Source: Clostridia bacterium (GTDB taxonomy: Bacteria; CBDUZB01; JAGLHV01). From it: a stretch of 64,000 nt of DNA. A model generated the notes under the pieces. That model made no database searches and was not told the DNA's origin. It saw only the letters and a program-made list of their open reading frames with translations. Numbering within the stretch: position 1 is the stretch's first letter; the number at the start of each line of letters is the position of its first letter. Both the position numbers and the translations under genes were made by a program. Positions 26,883 through 34,703 of this stretch are shown here, piece by piece. The stretch is taken from positions 3,725-67,724 of the forward strand of contig JAUVLC010000001.1 of assembly GCA_030595925.1 (NCBI GenBank). The letters are read 5' to 3'.

Positions 26883-27283
26883 GACCATTTCCTCACTACC
26901 AATTTTATAGTTTGATCTTCTTCTACTTTATCCTCTACTAAGGTAAAACCCTGTTTTTTGACCTCACTGCTAACTTTGTTATAGGCATAGCGTTGCCTTA
27001 ATTTCTGCATAAATTCTTCCTGCTTAAATCCAGCATGTGATTCTACTCCCCACCAGTCAGCAAAAACTTCACACATACCTCCATCCTTTACTTTAACGCC
27101 TATGTCGTAAGAACTTTTGGTATCAATTTTCAAATCCGCTTCCTCTTGATTTCCATTCCAGCCTCGTACATAAACTTTGGCTTTATCCTTGCCTTCTGTA
27201 TATTTATACCCTAATTCTTCTATCGTCTTCTTTAAACAAACCAAATCATTAATTTTTGTATCTACTTTGGTAAAATGAGACAT
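26879..27283 (-). CDS. DUF1257 / Ycf35-like protein
   Basis: A 134-residue protein starting MSHFTKVDTKINDLVCLKKT, the classical Ycf35/DUF1257 N-terminus. It continues with ALGY-like EELGYKY, VYVRGWNGNQEEADL and GFKQEEFMQKLRQRYAYNKV. The role is unknown; conserved linkage to a Ycf46 ATPase suggests a shared complex. ATG 27283 has GGGAGGAAAA upstream; the longer frame to 27328 only translates family B heptads. Overlaps DUF2997 by 4 bases. Confidence 0.85.
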   Translation of the reverse strand: MSHFTKVDTKINDLVCLKKTIEELGYKYTEGKDKAKVYVRGWNGNQEEADLKIDTKSSYDIGVKVKDGGMCEVFADWWGVESHAGFKQEEFMQKLRQRYAYNKVSSEVKKQGFTLVEDKVEEDQTIKLVVRKWS

Positions 27284-27302
27284 AAAAATTTTCCTCCCTT
27301 TT

Positions 27303-27456
27303 TTCACGATACACGATTCAAGATACATGATACAAACAAATTATTAGTGGTAGCCGCAGGCTTCAGCCTGCGTTTCCTTATGGTCATTGCTAATAGCTAA
27401 GAGTATTTCAAATTAACCTATATTCTATAATTCTATATCCTGTATCCTGTATCGTG
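27303..27456. repeat. Inverted B, REP palindrome, B: intergenic cassette
   Basis: Inverted family B units (27303-27332), a GTAGCCGCAGGCTTCAGCCTGCG-type palindrome (27349-27372), a linker, then forward B units (27429-27456) ending at the ATPase stop. B and inverted B could pair in the transcript. Confidence 0.88.
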
Positions 27457-27458
27457 AA

Positions 27459-29012
27459 CTATATTTCCAATTTCCGGGAACTTTTTTCCGTATCTTTAAC
27501 TATATCCATAGACGCTCTTCTTGCCCTGGTCTTTGCCCATTCCCGTATAGCTTTAATTTCTCTTTCCATTGTCTGAGAAAGAGGAATTAATTCATTAGCA
27601 CTGTGAATTACCAGGTCTGTATTAATATCTGTATTTGATTCAAAAGCATCGTATAGAGCGGATATTATCACTTCTTCAATTTCCGAACCACTATATCCTT
27701 CTGTATCTTGAGCTATTTTTTCAATATCAAAATCCTGGGGATTTCTTTTCCTTTTCTGAATATGAATACGAACAATTTCTTTTCTTTCCTCAAAATCAGG
27801 TAAATCTACATAAAAAATCTCATCAAAACGACCTTTACGCAGTAATTCCGGTGGAAGTAAACTAACATTATTAGCAGTAGCTACTACAAAAACAGGGCTA
27901 TTCTTTTCTTGCAGCCAGGTAATAAAACTGCCAAAAACCCTTGCGGTTGTTCCGGCATCTGAAAAAGAAGAACTTTGAGTTCCGGAAAAACCCTTTTCCA
28001 ACTCATCCATCCATAGAATAGATGGGGCAACGGCTTCCGCAGTTTTAATTGCTTTTCTCATATTTTCTTCCGAAGAACCGACTAACCCGGCAAATATCTT
28101 TCCTACATCTAAACGCAACAGGGGTAATTGCCACAAATTACCTACAGCTTTAGCAGTGAGAGACTTCCCACAGCCGGGTATACCGATAAGTAAAATTCCC
28201 TTGGGCTGGGGAAGACCAAATTCTCTGGCCCGCATAGTAAAAGCTAAACCTCTTTTTCGCAGCCATTGTTTTAATTCTCCTAACCCTCCCACATCATCAA
28301 TTTTTTCGTTCGCATTGTAAAATTCTAAAATCCCTGATTTTCTAATTATCTGTTCTTTTTCCGAAAGAATTACATCGATATCAAACTGTCCCTTCTTTAC
28401 TAACGATTTGGCAAAAACACTTTCTGCCTCGTTGGCAGTCAATCCCAAAGCTGCTTTTACAATCCGCTCTCTTTGATTTTTATTAAGAGTAGTTTCTACC
28501 TTCGAATTATTAGGTAAAGATTTTAATATTCCATCAATAATTTGATTTAATTCCTCTGCAGCCGGTAAATTATAATCCACCACGACAATCTCTTTCTCCA
28601 ACTCAGCAGGAATTTTAAGCAAAGGAGAAAGAAAGATTAAGTTTTTATAACTATTTTTTAAAAGCCTATTAACATCCCTTAACCTTCGCACAACTACCGG
28701 ATCTTTAAAATACGGATGAAAATCACGAAAAACGAAAATTGCATTTTCTTTTGAATTAATCACTAATTCCAAAGCTTTCAGGGGATCTTTTAAATCCGGT
28801 GATTCATTTTTTATTCCGGTAATTCCTTCAGTAATCGACCAACAAATTAATTTCTTTTCCCGCTTAAAAGCAATTTGCCTCAGGGTATTTTCTACCCGCA
28901 TTTCTTCACAGGATAATAAGTATATTAAAGGATACCGTGCTCTAATCAAACACTCAATTTCTTCCAGTATTTTGTTATTGTCCTCTTTATCATGTTTAAA
29001 TTTTCCCTCCAC
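27459..29012 (-). CDS. Ycf46-type AAA+ ATPase
   Basis: A 517-residue AAA+ ATPase. The N-terminal half carries the Ycf46 layout ([55 protein letters not shown]). The C-terminal half holds an AAA module with Walker [13 protein letters not shown], Walker [12 protein letters not shown], sensor VVATANN and arginine finger region RKGRFDEIF. No signal or membrane segment. The only in-frame start with a ribosome site is GTG 29012 (GGAGAGGAAT upstream); the longer frame starts inside heptads. eCIS loci normally carry one AAA+ ATPase, and this is the only one in the window, so it may fill that role. Confidence 0.9.
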   Translation of the reverse strand: MEGKFKHDKEDNNKILEEIECLIRARYPLIYLLSCEEMRVENTLRQIAFKREKKLICWSITEGITGIKNESPDLKDPLKALELVINSKENAIFVFRDFHPYFKDPVVVRRLRDVNRLLKNSYKNLIFLSPLLKIPAELEKEIVVVDYNLPAAEELNQIIDGILKSLPNNSKVETTLNKNQRERIVKAALGLTANEAESVFAKSLVKKGQFDIDVILSEKEQIIRKSGILEFYNANEKIDDVGGLGELKQWLRKRGLAFTMRAREFGLPQPKGILLIGIPGCGKSLTAKAVGNLWQLPLLRLDVGKIFAGLVGSSEENMRKAIKTAEAVAPSILWMDELEKGFSGTQSSSFSDAGTTARVFGSFITWLQEKNSPVFVVATANNVSLLPPELLRKGRFDEIFYVDLPDFEERKEIVRIHIQKRKRNPQDFDIEKIAQDTEGYSGSEIEEVIISALYDAFESNTDINTDLVIHSANELIPLSQTMEREIKAIREWAKTRARRASMDIVKDTEKSSRKLEI

Positions 29013-29030
29013 ATTCCTCTCCTTTCTTTC

Positions 29031-29286
29031 ACGATACACGATACATGATTCACGATACATGATACAAACAAATTATAAACTGGTAGCCGCAGGCTTCAGC
29101 CTGCGTAATTTCTCCCATACAAACGCAACCTAAAGGTTGCGGCTACCACTCTAATAATCTGAAATCTGTAATCTATAATTTTTTTATCCTGTATCCTGTA
29201 TCATGTATCCTGTATCATGTATCTTGTATCATGTATCCTGAATCTTGCATCCTGTATCCTGTATCGTGCATATCATGTATCGTGAA
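29031..29286. repeat. Inverted B, two REP-like palindromes, B array
   Basis: Inverted B units (29031-29064), a GCAGGCTTCAGCCTGC palindrome (29082-29105), a sister palindrome CGCAACC-TAAA-GGTTGCG with a GCTACC tail (29124-29147), an AATCTGTAATC linker and B units (29186-29286). The last B units extend into the VWA gene and provide its final codons. Confidence 0.88.
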
Positions 29287-30412
29287 AATATTTACAAAAA
29301 ATACATTCATCCCAGTCTTTTTTCATCCATCTACCACATTTATCACATCTTACCCTTGTAGAAGGCGCACCTAAAATTTCTATATCCTCAATTCTTCTTT
29401 GACGTAAGACAAACCAACCTATTAAGATTAAAACGATAATTATACCCATTACTATTAGAAGTACAACCCACTTTGATATAGGCACAACCGTTGCAATAAA
29501 ATTTTTAGTATCGCTTATGGTTTTTCCCTTATATTTTGTTTTTATAGTTAATTGATGCAAGCTATCATCCGGTTCAATTTTAGCAGCTTTAAATTCAATT
29601 ATGTAGTTTTTTTCTATTTGAGATAGCATTTTCTGCAAAATACCGGATATCATAGTTGATTTTTTGGCTTTAAGATATAGTCCCCCCGTAGCTTTAGACA
29701 TTTTTTCAAGATTTCTTAAGTCTTTTGTACCTAACAGAGAATAGCCTATTGTGTAAATAGGTATATTATGAGTTTTTGCTTCTTTTATTACTTCACTAAA
29801 TGTTATCTTACTGCCGGTATCTCTCCCATCCGATATAATAATTACTGCCCGTCTTAAAGGCAGGTTTAAATCTTCTTTTAAAAGGATTTTTGCCTGCCAC
29901 ACCGCATCATATAAAACCACCGTACTACCCATCACTTTAAGTTTACTAATTTTGTCCTTTCTCTTTTCGCTATCAGCAGTAAACCCGGATATTGTTTTTA
30001 CATGATCACCAAATGCAAGAACGGCAATTTTATTTTTGGCGTTTAATTTGGAAATAAAATTAACAACCGCTCTTTTTTCGTCATTTAAAGGTTTACCTTT
30101 TAATATCCCATTAGCACTCATCACCACTACAATAGACACACCCTCATCTTTAAATTGAAATCCTTCTACATTTATTTTTTTCCCTCCGGGTGTCCCATCC
30201 TCGAGCATCTTAAAATCATCTTTAGACAAAGTGGTTACCGCCTTATGCTGACCATCAGCTACCGTAACATACGCTTTAACCTTTGGAAATTGGGAAGAAT
30301 TTACCTGATCTATTCTTAAATAAGGACCCGCACCCATAGCAATATTAGACTTAAGAATTATTCCTAATATTGTCAAATATAATATCTGCTTTTTTAAAAC
30401 CCCACCAAACAT
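29273..30412 (-). CDS. VWA-domain membrane protein with C-terminal zinc ribbon
   Basis: A 379-residue protein. It has a signal peptide (LYLTILGIILKSNIAMGAG), a VWA domain, one transmembrane helix near residue 325 (SKWVVLLIVMGIIIVLILIG) and a cytoplasmic four-Cys ribbon (RCDKCGRWMKKDWDECIFC). The MIDAS is degenerate: the DxSxS position reads VVMSANG, so the first Asp is missing, although ISDGRDTG and a GSTVVLYDAV motif remain. The last residues FHDT and the TGA come from family B heptads. It stands between FHA and ATPase genes. Confidence 0.85.
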   Translation of the reverse strand: MFGGVLKKQILYLTILGIILKSNIAMGAGPYLRIDQVNSSQFPKVKAYVTVADGQHKAVTTLSKDDFKMLEDGTPGGKKINVEGFQFKDEGVSIVVVMSANGILKGKPLNDEKRAVVNFISKLNAKNKIAVLAFGDHVKTISGFTADSEKRKDKISKLKVMGSTVVLYDAVWQAKILLKEDLNLPLRRAVIIISDGRDTGSKITFSEVIKEAKTHNIPIYTIGYSLLGTKDLRNLEKMSKATGGLYLKAKKSTMISGILQKMLSQIEKNYIIEFKAAKIEPDDSLHQLTIKTKYKGKTISDTKNFIATVVPISKWVVLLIVMGIIIVLILIGWFVLRQRRIEDIEILGAPSTRVRCDKCGRWMKKDWDECIFCKYFHDT

Positions 30413-30430
30413 ATTTAATCCCTCCTTTTA

Positions 30431-30612
30431 TGAGCTAAGAGCTTAGAGCAAAGAGCTTAGAGCATACTGCTTGAAGCACATAGGTAGCCGCAGGCTTTAG
30501 CCTGCGATTCTTTTTGATCATTGCTAATAGTTAAAAATATTTTAACCCAGTCTAAAATCTGCAATTTGTAATTATTTTTTATCATGAATCTTATATCTTG
30601 TATCATGTATTT
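30431..30612. repeat. Family A tract, REP palindrome, linker, B tract
   Basis: Part of the 439-base gene-free gap 30413-30851. A units (30431-30475), GTAGCCGCAGGCTTTAGCC palindrome (30483-30506), AATCTGCAATTTGTAATT linker, B units (30588-30612). Confidence 0.85.
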
Positions 30613-30662
30613 CCTTCTAAGTTGTTTACTTTACGCTCTTAGTTTTTTATTCTTTATTCTTT

Positions 30663-30854
30663 TACTCTAAGCTCTTAGCTCTTAGCTCTTAGCTCTTAGC
30701 TCTATGCTCTTAGCTCTAAACTCTTTGCTCTAAGCTCTACGCTCTAAGCTCTACGCTCTTAGCTCTATGCTCTTAGCTCTATGCTCTAAGCTCTTAACTC
30801 TAAGCTCTGCACTCTATGCTCTATGCTCTATGCTCCTTAGCTCTATGCTCCTCA
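30663..30854. repeat. Inverted family A array
   Basis: About 27 heptads in the opposite orientation (TTAGCTC, TATGCTC, TACGCTC), ending at the FHA gene stop. Together with the A tract at 30431-30475 it makes a long inverted pair. Confidence 0.92.
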
Positions 30855-31238
30855 CAAACACTTAAACTTAAACTCTATATCCCCCAATTTAACAATATCA
30901 TTATCTATAATTTGTTGTTCTCTAATTTGAGTACTATTTACAAAAGAACCTGTCGGAGAATCAAGGTCTACAATATGAAACTCCCCGTTATCATAAGTAA
31001 TCTTAGCATGCTGTTTACCGATAGACTCATCATTAATAATTACATTCGAATCAACAATAGATTTTCCAATAATATTTTTTCCATCCCGAAGTCTAAAATC
31101 CTGTCCTTTAAATTTTCCCTCTAAAGCAACTATCCACCCTACCACCGGACGAAGACAATTAGGACATACATCCCAGGAACGATGCATCAAATGCTGCTCC
31201 ACCCTCCCATTACAAAACTTTTTACTAAATAATCGCAT
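30852..31238 (-). CDS. FHA-domain protein with N-terminal Cys pair
   Basis: A 128-residue phosphothreonine-reader-like protein. After a short N-terminal segment with cysteines (KFCNGRVEQHL, DVCPNCLRP; a possible zinc finger) comes an FHA domain: NIIGKSIVDSNVIINDESIGKQHAKITYDNG split by loops, then VDLDSPTGSFVN. The usual GR and SxxH positions read GK and SIGKQH, so the key Arg is replaced by Lys. GGAGGA is present before ATG 31238. FHA plus VWA plus ATPase genes downstream of the baseplate genes suggest post-translational control of firing; no kinase gene is visible. Confidence 0.85.
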   Translation of the reverse strand: MRLFSKKFCNGRVEQHLMHRSWDVCPNCLRPVVGWIVALEGKFKGQDFRLRDGKNIIGKSIVDSNVIINDESIGKQHAKITYDNGEFHIVDLDSPTGSFVNSTQIREQQIIDNDIVKLGDIEFKFKCL

Positions 31239-31261
31239 TCTTAGTCCTCCTTTCGTTTTTA

Positions 31262-31405
31262 AGCTAAGAGCTTAGAGCTAAGTGCTAAGAGCTAAGTGCT
31301 AAGAGCTTAGTTAATTTAAAAATTAATCTGTAATCTGTAATTTCTGTATCCTGTATCCTGTATCTTGTATCTTGTATCTTGTATCTTGTATCTTGTATCT
31401 TGTCT
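31262..31405. repeat. Family A, AATCTGTAATCTG linker, family B
   Basis: A (31262-31310), linker, B (31344-31405, ending in seven near-identical TATCTTG units). This gap lies between two divergently read genes: FHA (minus) and the AbrB-like antitoxin (plus). Confidence 0.9.
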
Positions 31406-31416
31406 CCTTTTTCCTC

Positions 31417-31445
31417 TTGACAAAATTAAAATATGATGTTATAAT
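31417..31445 (+). promoter_or_regulatory. Perfect sigma-70 promoter of the AbrB/RelE module
   Basis: TTGACA (31417-31422), 17-base spacer, TATAAT (31440-31445), 50 bases before the antitoxin start. Both hexamers are perfect. An imperfect palindrome near the -10 (ATATTGAAATATGAAATTCATATATTC region) could be the antitoxin operator. Confidence 0.85.
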
Positions 31446-31495
31446 TATATTGAAATATGAAATTCATATATTCAAATTATCTCAGGAGGTTAACC

Positions 31496-31765
31496 ATGTT
31501 AAGAAAATTAGGACAAAGTTATCAAATCGCTTTACCAAAACAGATTATAAAAGAACTTGGACTTAAAGTAAATGACTATTTAGATGTAATTACAAAAGAT
31601 AACAAAATCATTATTGAACCAAAAGTCTTAATTCCCAAAGAACAAGCCTATTTCTATACCCCTCACTGGCAAAAGGGTGAAAAAAAAGCTAGTAAAGATA
31701 TTAAAAAAGGTCGTGTTACCAAAACAAAGAACTTAAAAGAGCTATTTAAAAAATTGGATAAATAA
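31496..31765 (+). CDS. AbrB/SpoVT-type antitoxin
   Basis: An 89-residue antitoxin and likely autorepressor. The swapped-hairpin AbrB domain is clear: LGQSYQIALPKQIIKELGLK, then VNDYLDVITKDNKIIIEPK. A basic C-terminal tail (KKASKDIKKGRV) should bind the toxin. ATG 31496 has a near-perfect CAGGAGGT site. It is 3 bases upstream of the RelE toxin gene and on the strand opposite to the injection-system genes. Confidence 0.88.
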   Translation: MLRKLGQSYQIALPKQIIKELGLKVNDYLDVITKDNKIIIEPKVLIPKEQAYFYTPHWQKGEKKASKDIKKGRVTKTKNLKELFKKLDK

Positions 31766-31768
31766 CCT

Positions 31769-32026
31769 ATGCATATAGAAGCAACTGCTACTTTTACAAA
31801 GCTTTATAAAAAATTACCTTCTAACATTAAAGAGAAAGTAAAAAAAGCTTTAAAACTTTTACAAAACAATCCCTCTCATCCTTCTTTACGACATAGAAAA
31901 ATAGCCGGTCAATATGACATCTTTGAAATAAGCATAACAATGAACTATAGAATAACCTACCAAAAAATTAGAGAAATAGCTTACCTTAGAAAAATAGGCA
32001 CACATGATATTTTGAACAAACCCTAA
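31769..32026 (+). CDS. RelE/YafQ-family toxin
   Basis: An 85-residue ribosome-dependent mRNA interferase-like toxin of the RelE/ParE fold: FTKLYKKLPSNIKEKVKKALKLL, then HPSLRHRKIAG, FEISITMNYRITYQ and a C-terminal HDILNKP. RelE catalytic residues cannot be assigned with certainty. It starts 3 bases after the antitoxin stop, giving a complete type II module that may stabilise the island. Confidence 0.85.
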   Translation: MHIEATATFTKLYKKLPSNIKEKVKKALKLLQNNPSHPSLRHRKIAGQYDIFEISITMNYRITYQKIREIAYLRKIGTHDILNKP

Positions 32027-32030
32027 ACAC

Positions 32031-32182
32031 AATTCATGCTACATGATTCAAAATTCAAAATACACGATACACAATGTATGATACAAATTTCAACTTGGTA
32101 GCCGCAGGCTTTAGCCTGCGTAATCTTTTTCCCTTATAAACGCAACCTTCCTCCAGAGGCGGACAAGAAAGGTTGCGGCTAC
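32031..32182. repeat. Degenerate inverted B, REP palindrome and interrupted sister hairpin
   Basis: Degenerate ATACACGAT units (32031-32080), a GCAGGCTTTAGCCTGC palindrome (32097-32120), then CGCAACCTT ... AAGGTTGCG (32140-32182) whose loop carries CCTCCAGAGGCGGACAAG. This shows one small repeat nested in another. Confidence 0.8.
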
Positions 32183-32252
32183 CTTCTTTTATTTTTAATT
32201 GCTAATCTTTTAATCTGTAATCTTTTTTTGCAATCTGCAAAACCCTCATTTA

Positions 32253-32288
32253 TACAAGCAGATTTGCTTGCAAGCAAATCTGCTTGTA
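32253..32288. repeat. Perfect 36-bp palindrome
   Basis: TACAAGCAGATTTGCTTG followed immediately by its exact reverse complement, with no spacer. No T run follows, so it is not a normal terminator. It lies between the toxin gene and D element copy 2 and could form a cruciform or bind a dimeric protein. Confidence 0.85.
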
Positions 32289-32335
32289 AACATTATAATA
32301 AACATCAATGCCCCTGTCAAAGAAAATATAACTTA

Positions 32336-32519
32336 GGCTTACTGAAAAATGCAAATCCGCCTCAAGCGAACAAAATATCGACGGAATAGATATACAAATA
32401 ATTGCATATAAATTTTTCAGTAAGCCTTGATTACACCGATTTTGTCGTACAGGTTTTAATCTGTGTAATCTCCTTTCTAATCTGTGAAATCAGGGGCTGC
32501 TGGTTTTTTCAGCAGACCC
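32336..32519. repeat. D element copy 2 (inverted)
   Basis: Inverted relative to copies 1 and 3. The palindromic unit (32336-32426) has TIR GGCTTACTGAAAAAT, followed by AATCTGTGTAATC copies and the outer hairpin GCTGCTG ... CAGCAGACC, which ends two bases from the stop of the fibre-like gene. Confidence 0.8.
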
Positions 32520-32521
32520 TA

Positions 32522-33367
32522 TCATTGAAACAACTCCTCAACCATCAGCATATTAGTTCCGTGTGTATGCCACCCTGCTGTACACTCAGTTGCATGGTTA
32601 TTCTTAACCTGTACATCTATAGTATGCTCACCAGCAGAAATATCCGGAACCAAAATCATATGGGAAGCAAAATTCATAGACCAGTTTACACCAATAACAC
32701 CAGTGCCGCCACTAATATAAAGAACCCCATCTCCATCAATTCTTACTCGCCAATCAGAGGCAGCGAAGGCTGAACTTCCTCCTTGATAGTGACCCAAACA
32801 ATCATAATAAACTATTCTAAGTACTGAATTATCGTATTTTTTAGTAAAGTTTAAAATTCTATCCGGATAGGTCGTCCAACTTGTGGGAGTAAGTCGGTTA
32901 TCAGGCATCCCTTTCATATAAGTAATGTGACTTTTGGGTTTTTCCGAATGTTCGGCTTTTTCCGAATATAAAGAATATGCTACCCCGGTTAATTCTTCTC
33001 TGGGTTTAAGTATTGTTGTCTCTTCTATAATAATCTCTAAATAATATGTTGCTTCATTCCATTCAATATCCGATAATGATTTGTTACTACCCAATTGATA
33101 ATTAAATAAACCATTATTTATCAAAACATCCTGCTGTTCACTGTTCCAAATAGAATTTCCCCCTGCAGCAACATTATAAATCTTAAACTCTATTGTTTTT
33201 GTTCCGTTAACCGGCTCTCCATTTTCTTTCAATTTACCCTGATAATTAATCTTTCCCGGCAAGCCAGCAAAGAGCAAAGAGCTTTGAGCATAGAGTAAAA
33301 AGCAAAAAGCTAAGAGCATTGAGCGTAGAGTAAATGATACGATCCCCTTAAACAAAATTTTCTTCAT
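32522..33367 (-). CDS. Secreted fibre-like protein with repeat-built signal peptide
   Basis: A 281-residue exported protein. The N-terminal domain shows KINYQGKLKENGEPVNG, FKIYNVAAGG, LFNYQLGSNKSL, YYLEIIIE and PREELTGVAYSL, a module common in secreted tail-fibre-like proteins. The C-terminal about 120 residues are beta-rich (VLNFTKKYDNSVLRIVYYD, WRVRIDGDG, VKNNHATECTAGWHTHG) and could be a binding head. The signal peptide core (SMLLAFCFLLYAQSSLLFA) is encoded by family A heptads (33263-33340). A paralogue lies at 40474-41412. Confidence 0.75.
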   Translation of the reverse strand: MKKILFKGIVSFTLRSMLLAFCFLLYAQSSLLFAGLPGKINYQGKLKENGEPVNGTKTIEFKIYNVAAGGNSIWNSEQQDVLINNGLFNYQLGSNKSLSDIEWNEATYYLEIIIEETTILKPREELTGVAYSLYSEKAEHSEKPKSHITYMKGMPDNRLTPTSWTTYPDRILNFTKKYDNSVLRIVYYDCLGHYQGGSSAFAASDWRVRIDGDGVLYISGGTGVIGVNWSMNFASHMILVPDISAGEHTIDVQVKNNHATECTAGWHTHGTNMLMVEELFQ

Positions 33368-33390
33368 TTTTCCTTCCCCTTTCTTTATTA

Positions 33391-33507
33391 AGCTAAGAGC
33401 TAAGAGCTAAGAGCTAAGAGCTAAGTGCTTAATTAATTTAAACTTAATCTGTAATTTCTGCATCCTGTATCCTGTATCGTGAATCCTGTATCGTGAATCC
33501 TGAATCA
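33391..33507. repeat. Family A, linker, family B cassette
   Basis: A units (33391-33431), a TTAATTTAAACTTAATCTG linker, B units (33460-33507). The last B unit abuts the stop of the FlgD-tail protein. Confidence 0.9.
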
Positions 33508-34068
33508 CCTGATTATCATTATCCTTCCTTTTCTCTTCTCTCCCTGATTATTAGTAATTACATATATATACACCCCACTAGAAATATCCTTTGACTTGTC
33601 CCACCGATACCTGCCATCTCCATCTGTTTCTTCCAATTCACAAACCTTCTCTCCCGAAATAGTATAAATTTTAATTTTGGCATAGGGGGTCAGATTGGTA
33701 AAAGTAATGCAGGAATGCTTACCGGGTTTAAAAGGAACCGGATAGGCAAATACCTGGTCTAAATTATTTTTCACTGAATCTATATCCCCGGACAAAGATT
33801 CCTGACTTACTCCCAAAAAACCCAGAGATAACTCGTAATTCCCTCCATAAAAAGTACCAACTCCCCCTGGCTGGCCAAAAGAACTTACCAGCTCAAAATC
33901 ACCCCCTTTTAAAGCAGCAAGACTTCCACTGGCAATAACAGAACTCTCAATGGAATAATCCCCACCGGTCAAAGACCATATCAACCCAGCAACTAAAAAT
34001 AAAAACAACAATACATTTACCACGACTCTACTAATTTTCCCTACCCGAACACAACTTGATTTAAACAT
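33505..34068 (-). CDS. Exported protein with FlgD-like C-terminal domain
   Basis: A 187-residue protein. It has a signal peptide (VVVNVLLFLFLVAGLIWS), a short repetitive region (GGDYSIESSVIASGSL, GGDFELVSSFGQPGG, GGNYELSLGFLG), and a C-terminal FlgD-type Ig domain (VFAYPVPFKPGKHSCITFTN, KIYTISGEKVCELEETDGDG, SSGVYIYVITNNQGEKRKG). Such C-terminal domains often serve as sorting or anchoring modules. The domain is nearly identical to the end of the 660-residue protein at 49467. ATG 34068 has GGAGGGAAGG upstream. Confidence 0.78.
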   Translation of the reverse strand: MFKSSCVRVGKISRVVVNVLLFLFLVAGLIWSLTGGDYSIESSVIASGSLAALKGGDFELVSSFGQPGGVGTFYGGNYELSLGFLGVSQESLSGDIDSVKNNLDQVFAYPVPFKPGKHSCITFTNLTPYAKIKIYTISGEKVCELEETDGDGRYRWDKSKDISSGVYIYVITNNQGEKRKGRIMIIR

Positions 34069-34115
34069 TTTCCTTCCCTCCTTTTTTTCATGATTCAAGA
34101 TACACAATACATGAT

Positions 34116-34508
34116 TCACGATGTAAAGATATTATGTTTCTCCTGAACCGACTTAGTAAAATTATAAAGCTTGGCACCTAACTCCTTATAACATTCGTAA
34201 AGTTCATTAAATATGGACATAGCTAATGATCCTGTTTCACATAAAAGTTCAAGATGTACTTTTGTTTCATCACAAGAAGCAATAGCATAAACTAAATATT
34301 GAATAAATTCATTTCTATGGCGTCTTCGCCCAAATCCTTCAACAATGTTAGAAACAATTGATTTAGAAGATCGTCGAATTTGACTTCCCTCTTCATACAT
34401 TTCAAATTTAGGAATATCTTTCAGTGTCATTTTATGTATTTTTACAGCATTTTCTTTTGCTAATTGATATATCTCTAAATCCCTATAAGACATTGGCTTT
34501 TTACTCAT
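34116..34508 (-). CDS. Four-helix-bundle protein (S23-like)
   Basis: A 130-residue protein of the four helix bundle/S23 family: SYRDLEIYQLAKENAVKIHK, then QIRRSSKSIVSNIVEGFGRR, EFIQYLVYAIASCDETKVHLEL and YELGAKLYNFTKSV-like helix. These proteins occur as mobile cargo in rRNA intervening sequences and as scattered chromosomal copies; function unknown. ATG 34508 has GGAGG six bases upstream. A 3' fragment of a second copy survives at 36257-36311. Confidence 0.85.
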   Translation of the reverse strand: MSKKPMSYRDLEIYQLAKENAVKIHKMTLKDIPKFEMYEEGSQIRRSSKSIVSNIVEGFGRRRHRNEFIQYLVYAIASCDETKVHLELLCETGSLAMSIFNELYECYKELGAKLYNFTKSVQEKHNIFTS

Positions 34509-34528
34509 CACCACCCTCCGTCAATCCA

Positions 34529-34703
34529 TCCTGCATCCTGTATCGTGTATCCTGTATCCTGTATCATGAATCTTGTATCCTGCATCCTGTATCCTGTATC
34601 ATGAATCTTGTATCCTGTATCCTGTATCCTGAATCCTGAATCGTGTATCCTGTATCGTGTATCCTGTATCCTGTATCATGAATCTTGTATCCTGTATCAT
34701 ATT
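34529..34703. repeat. Family B array, about 25 units
   Basis: Continuous ATCCTGT/ATCATGA/ATCTTGT heptads fill the whole gap between two genes. The final TGATACAGG carries the stop codon of the 502-residue gene. Confidence 0.93.

Noticed and set aside
27283-27328. N-terminal extensions such as MYLESCIV or MYPVSCILYPVS on DUF1257, ATPase, hub and LysM genes
   Set aside because: They translate heptads upstream of the ribosome sites; the internal start with a Shine-Dalgarno was taken in each case.
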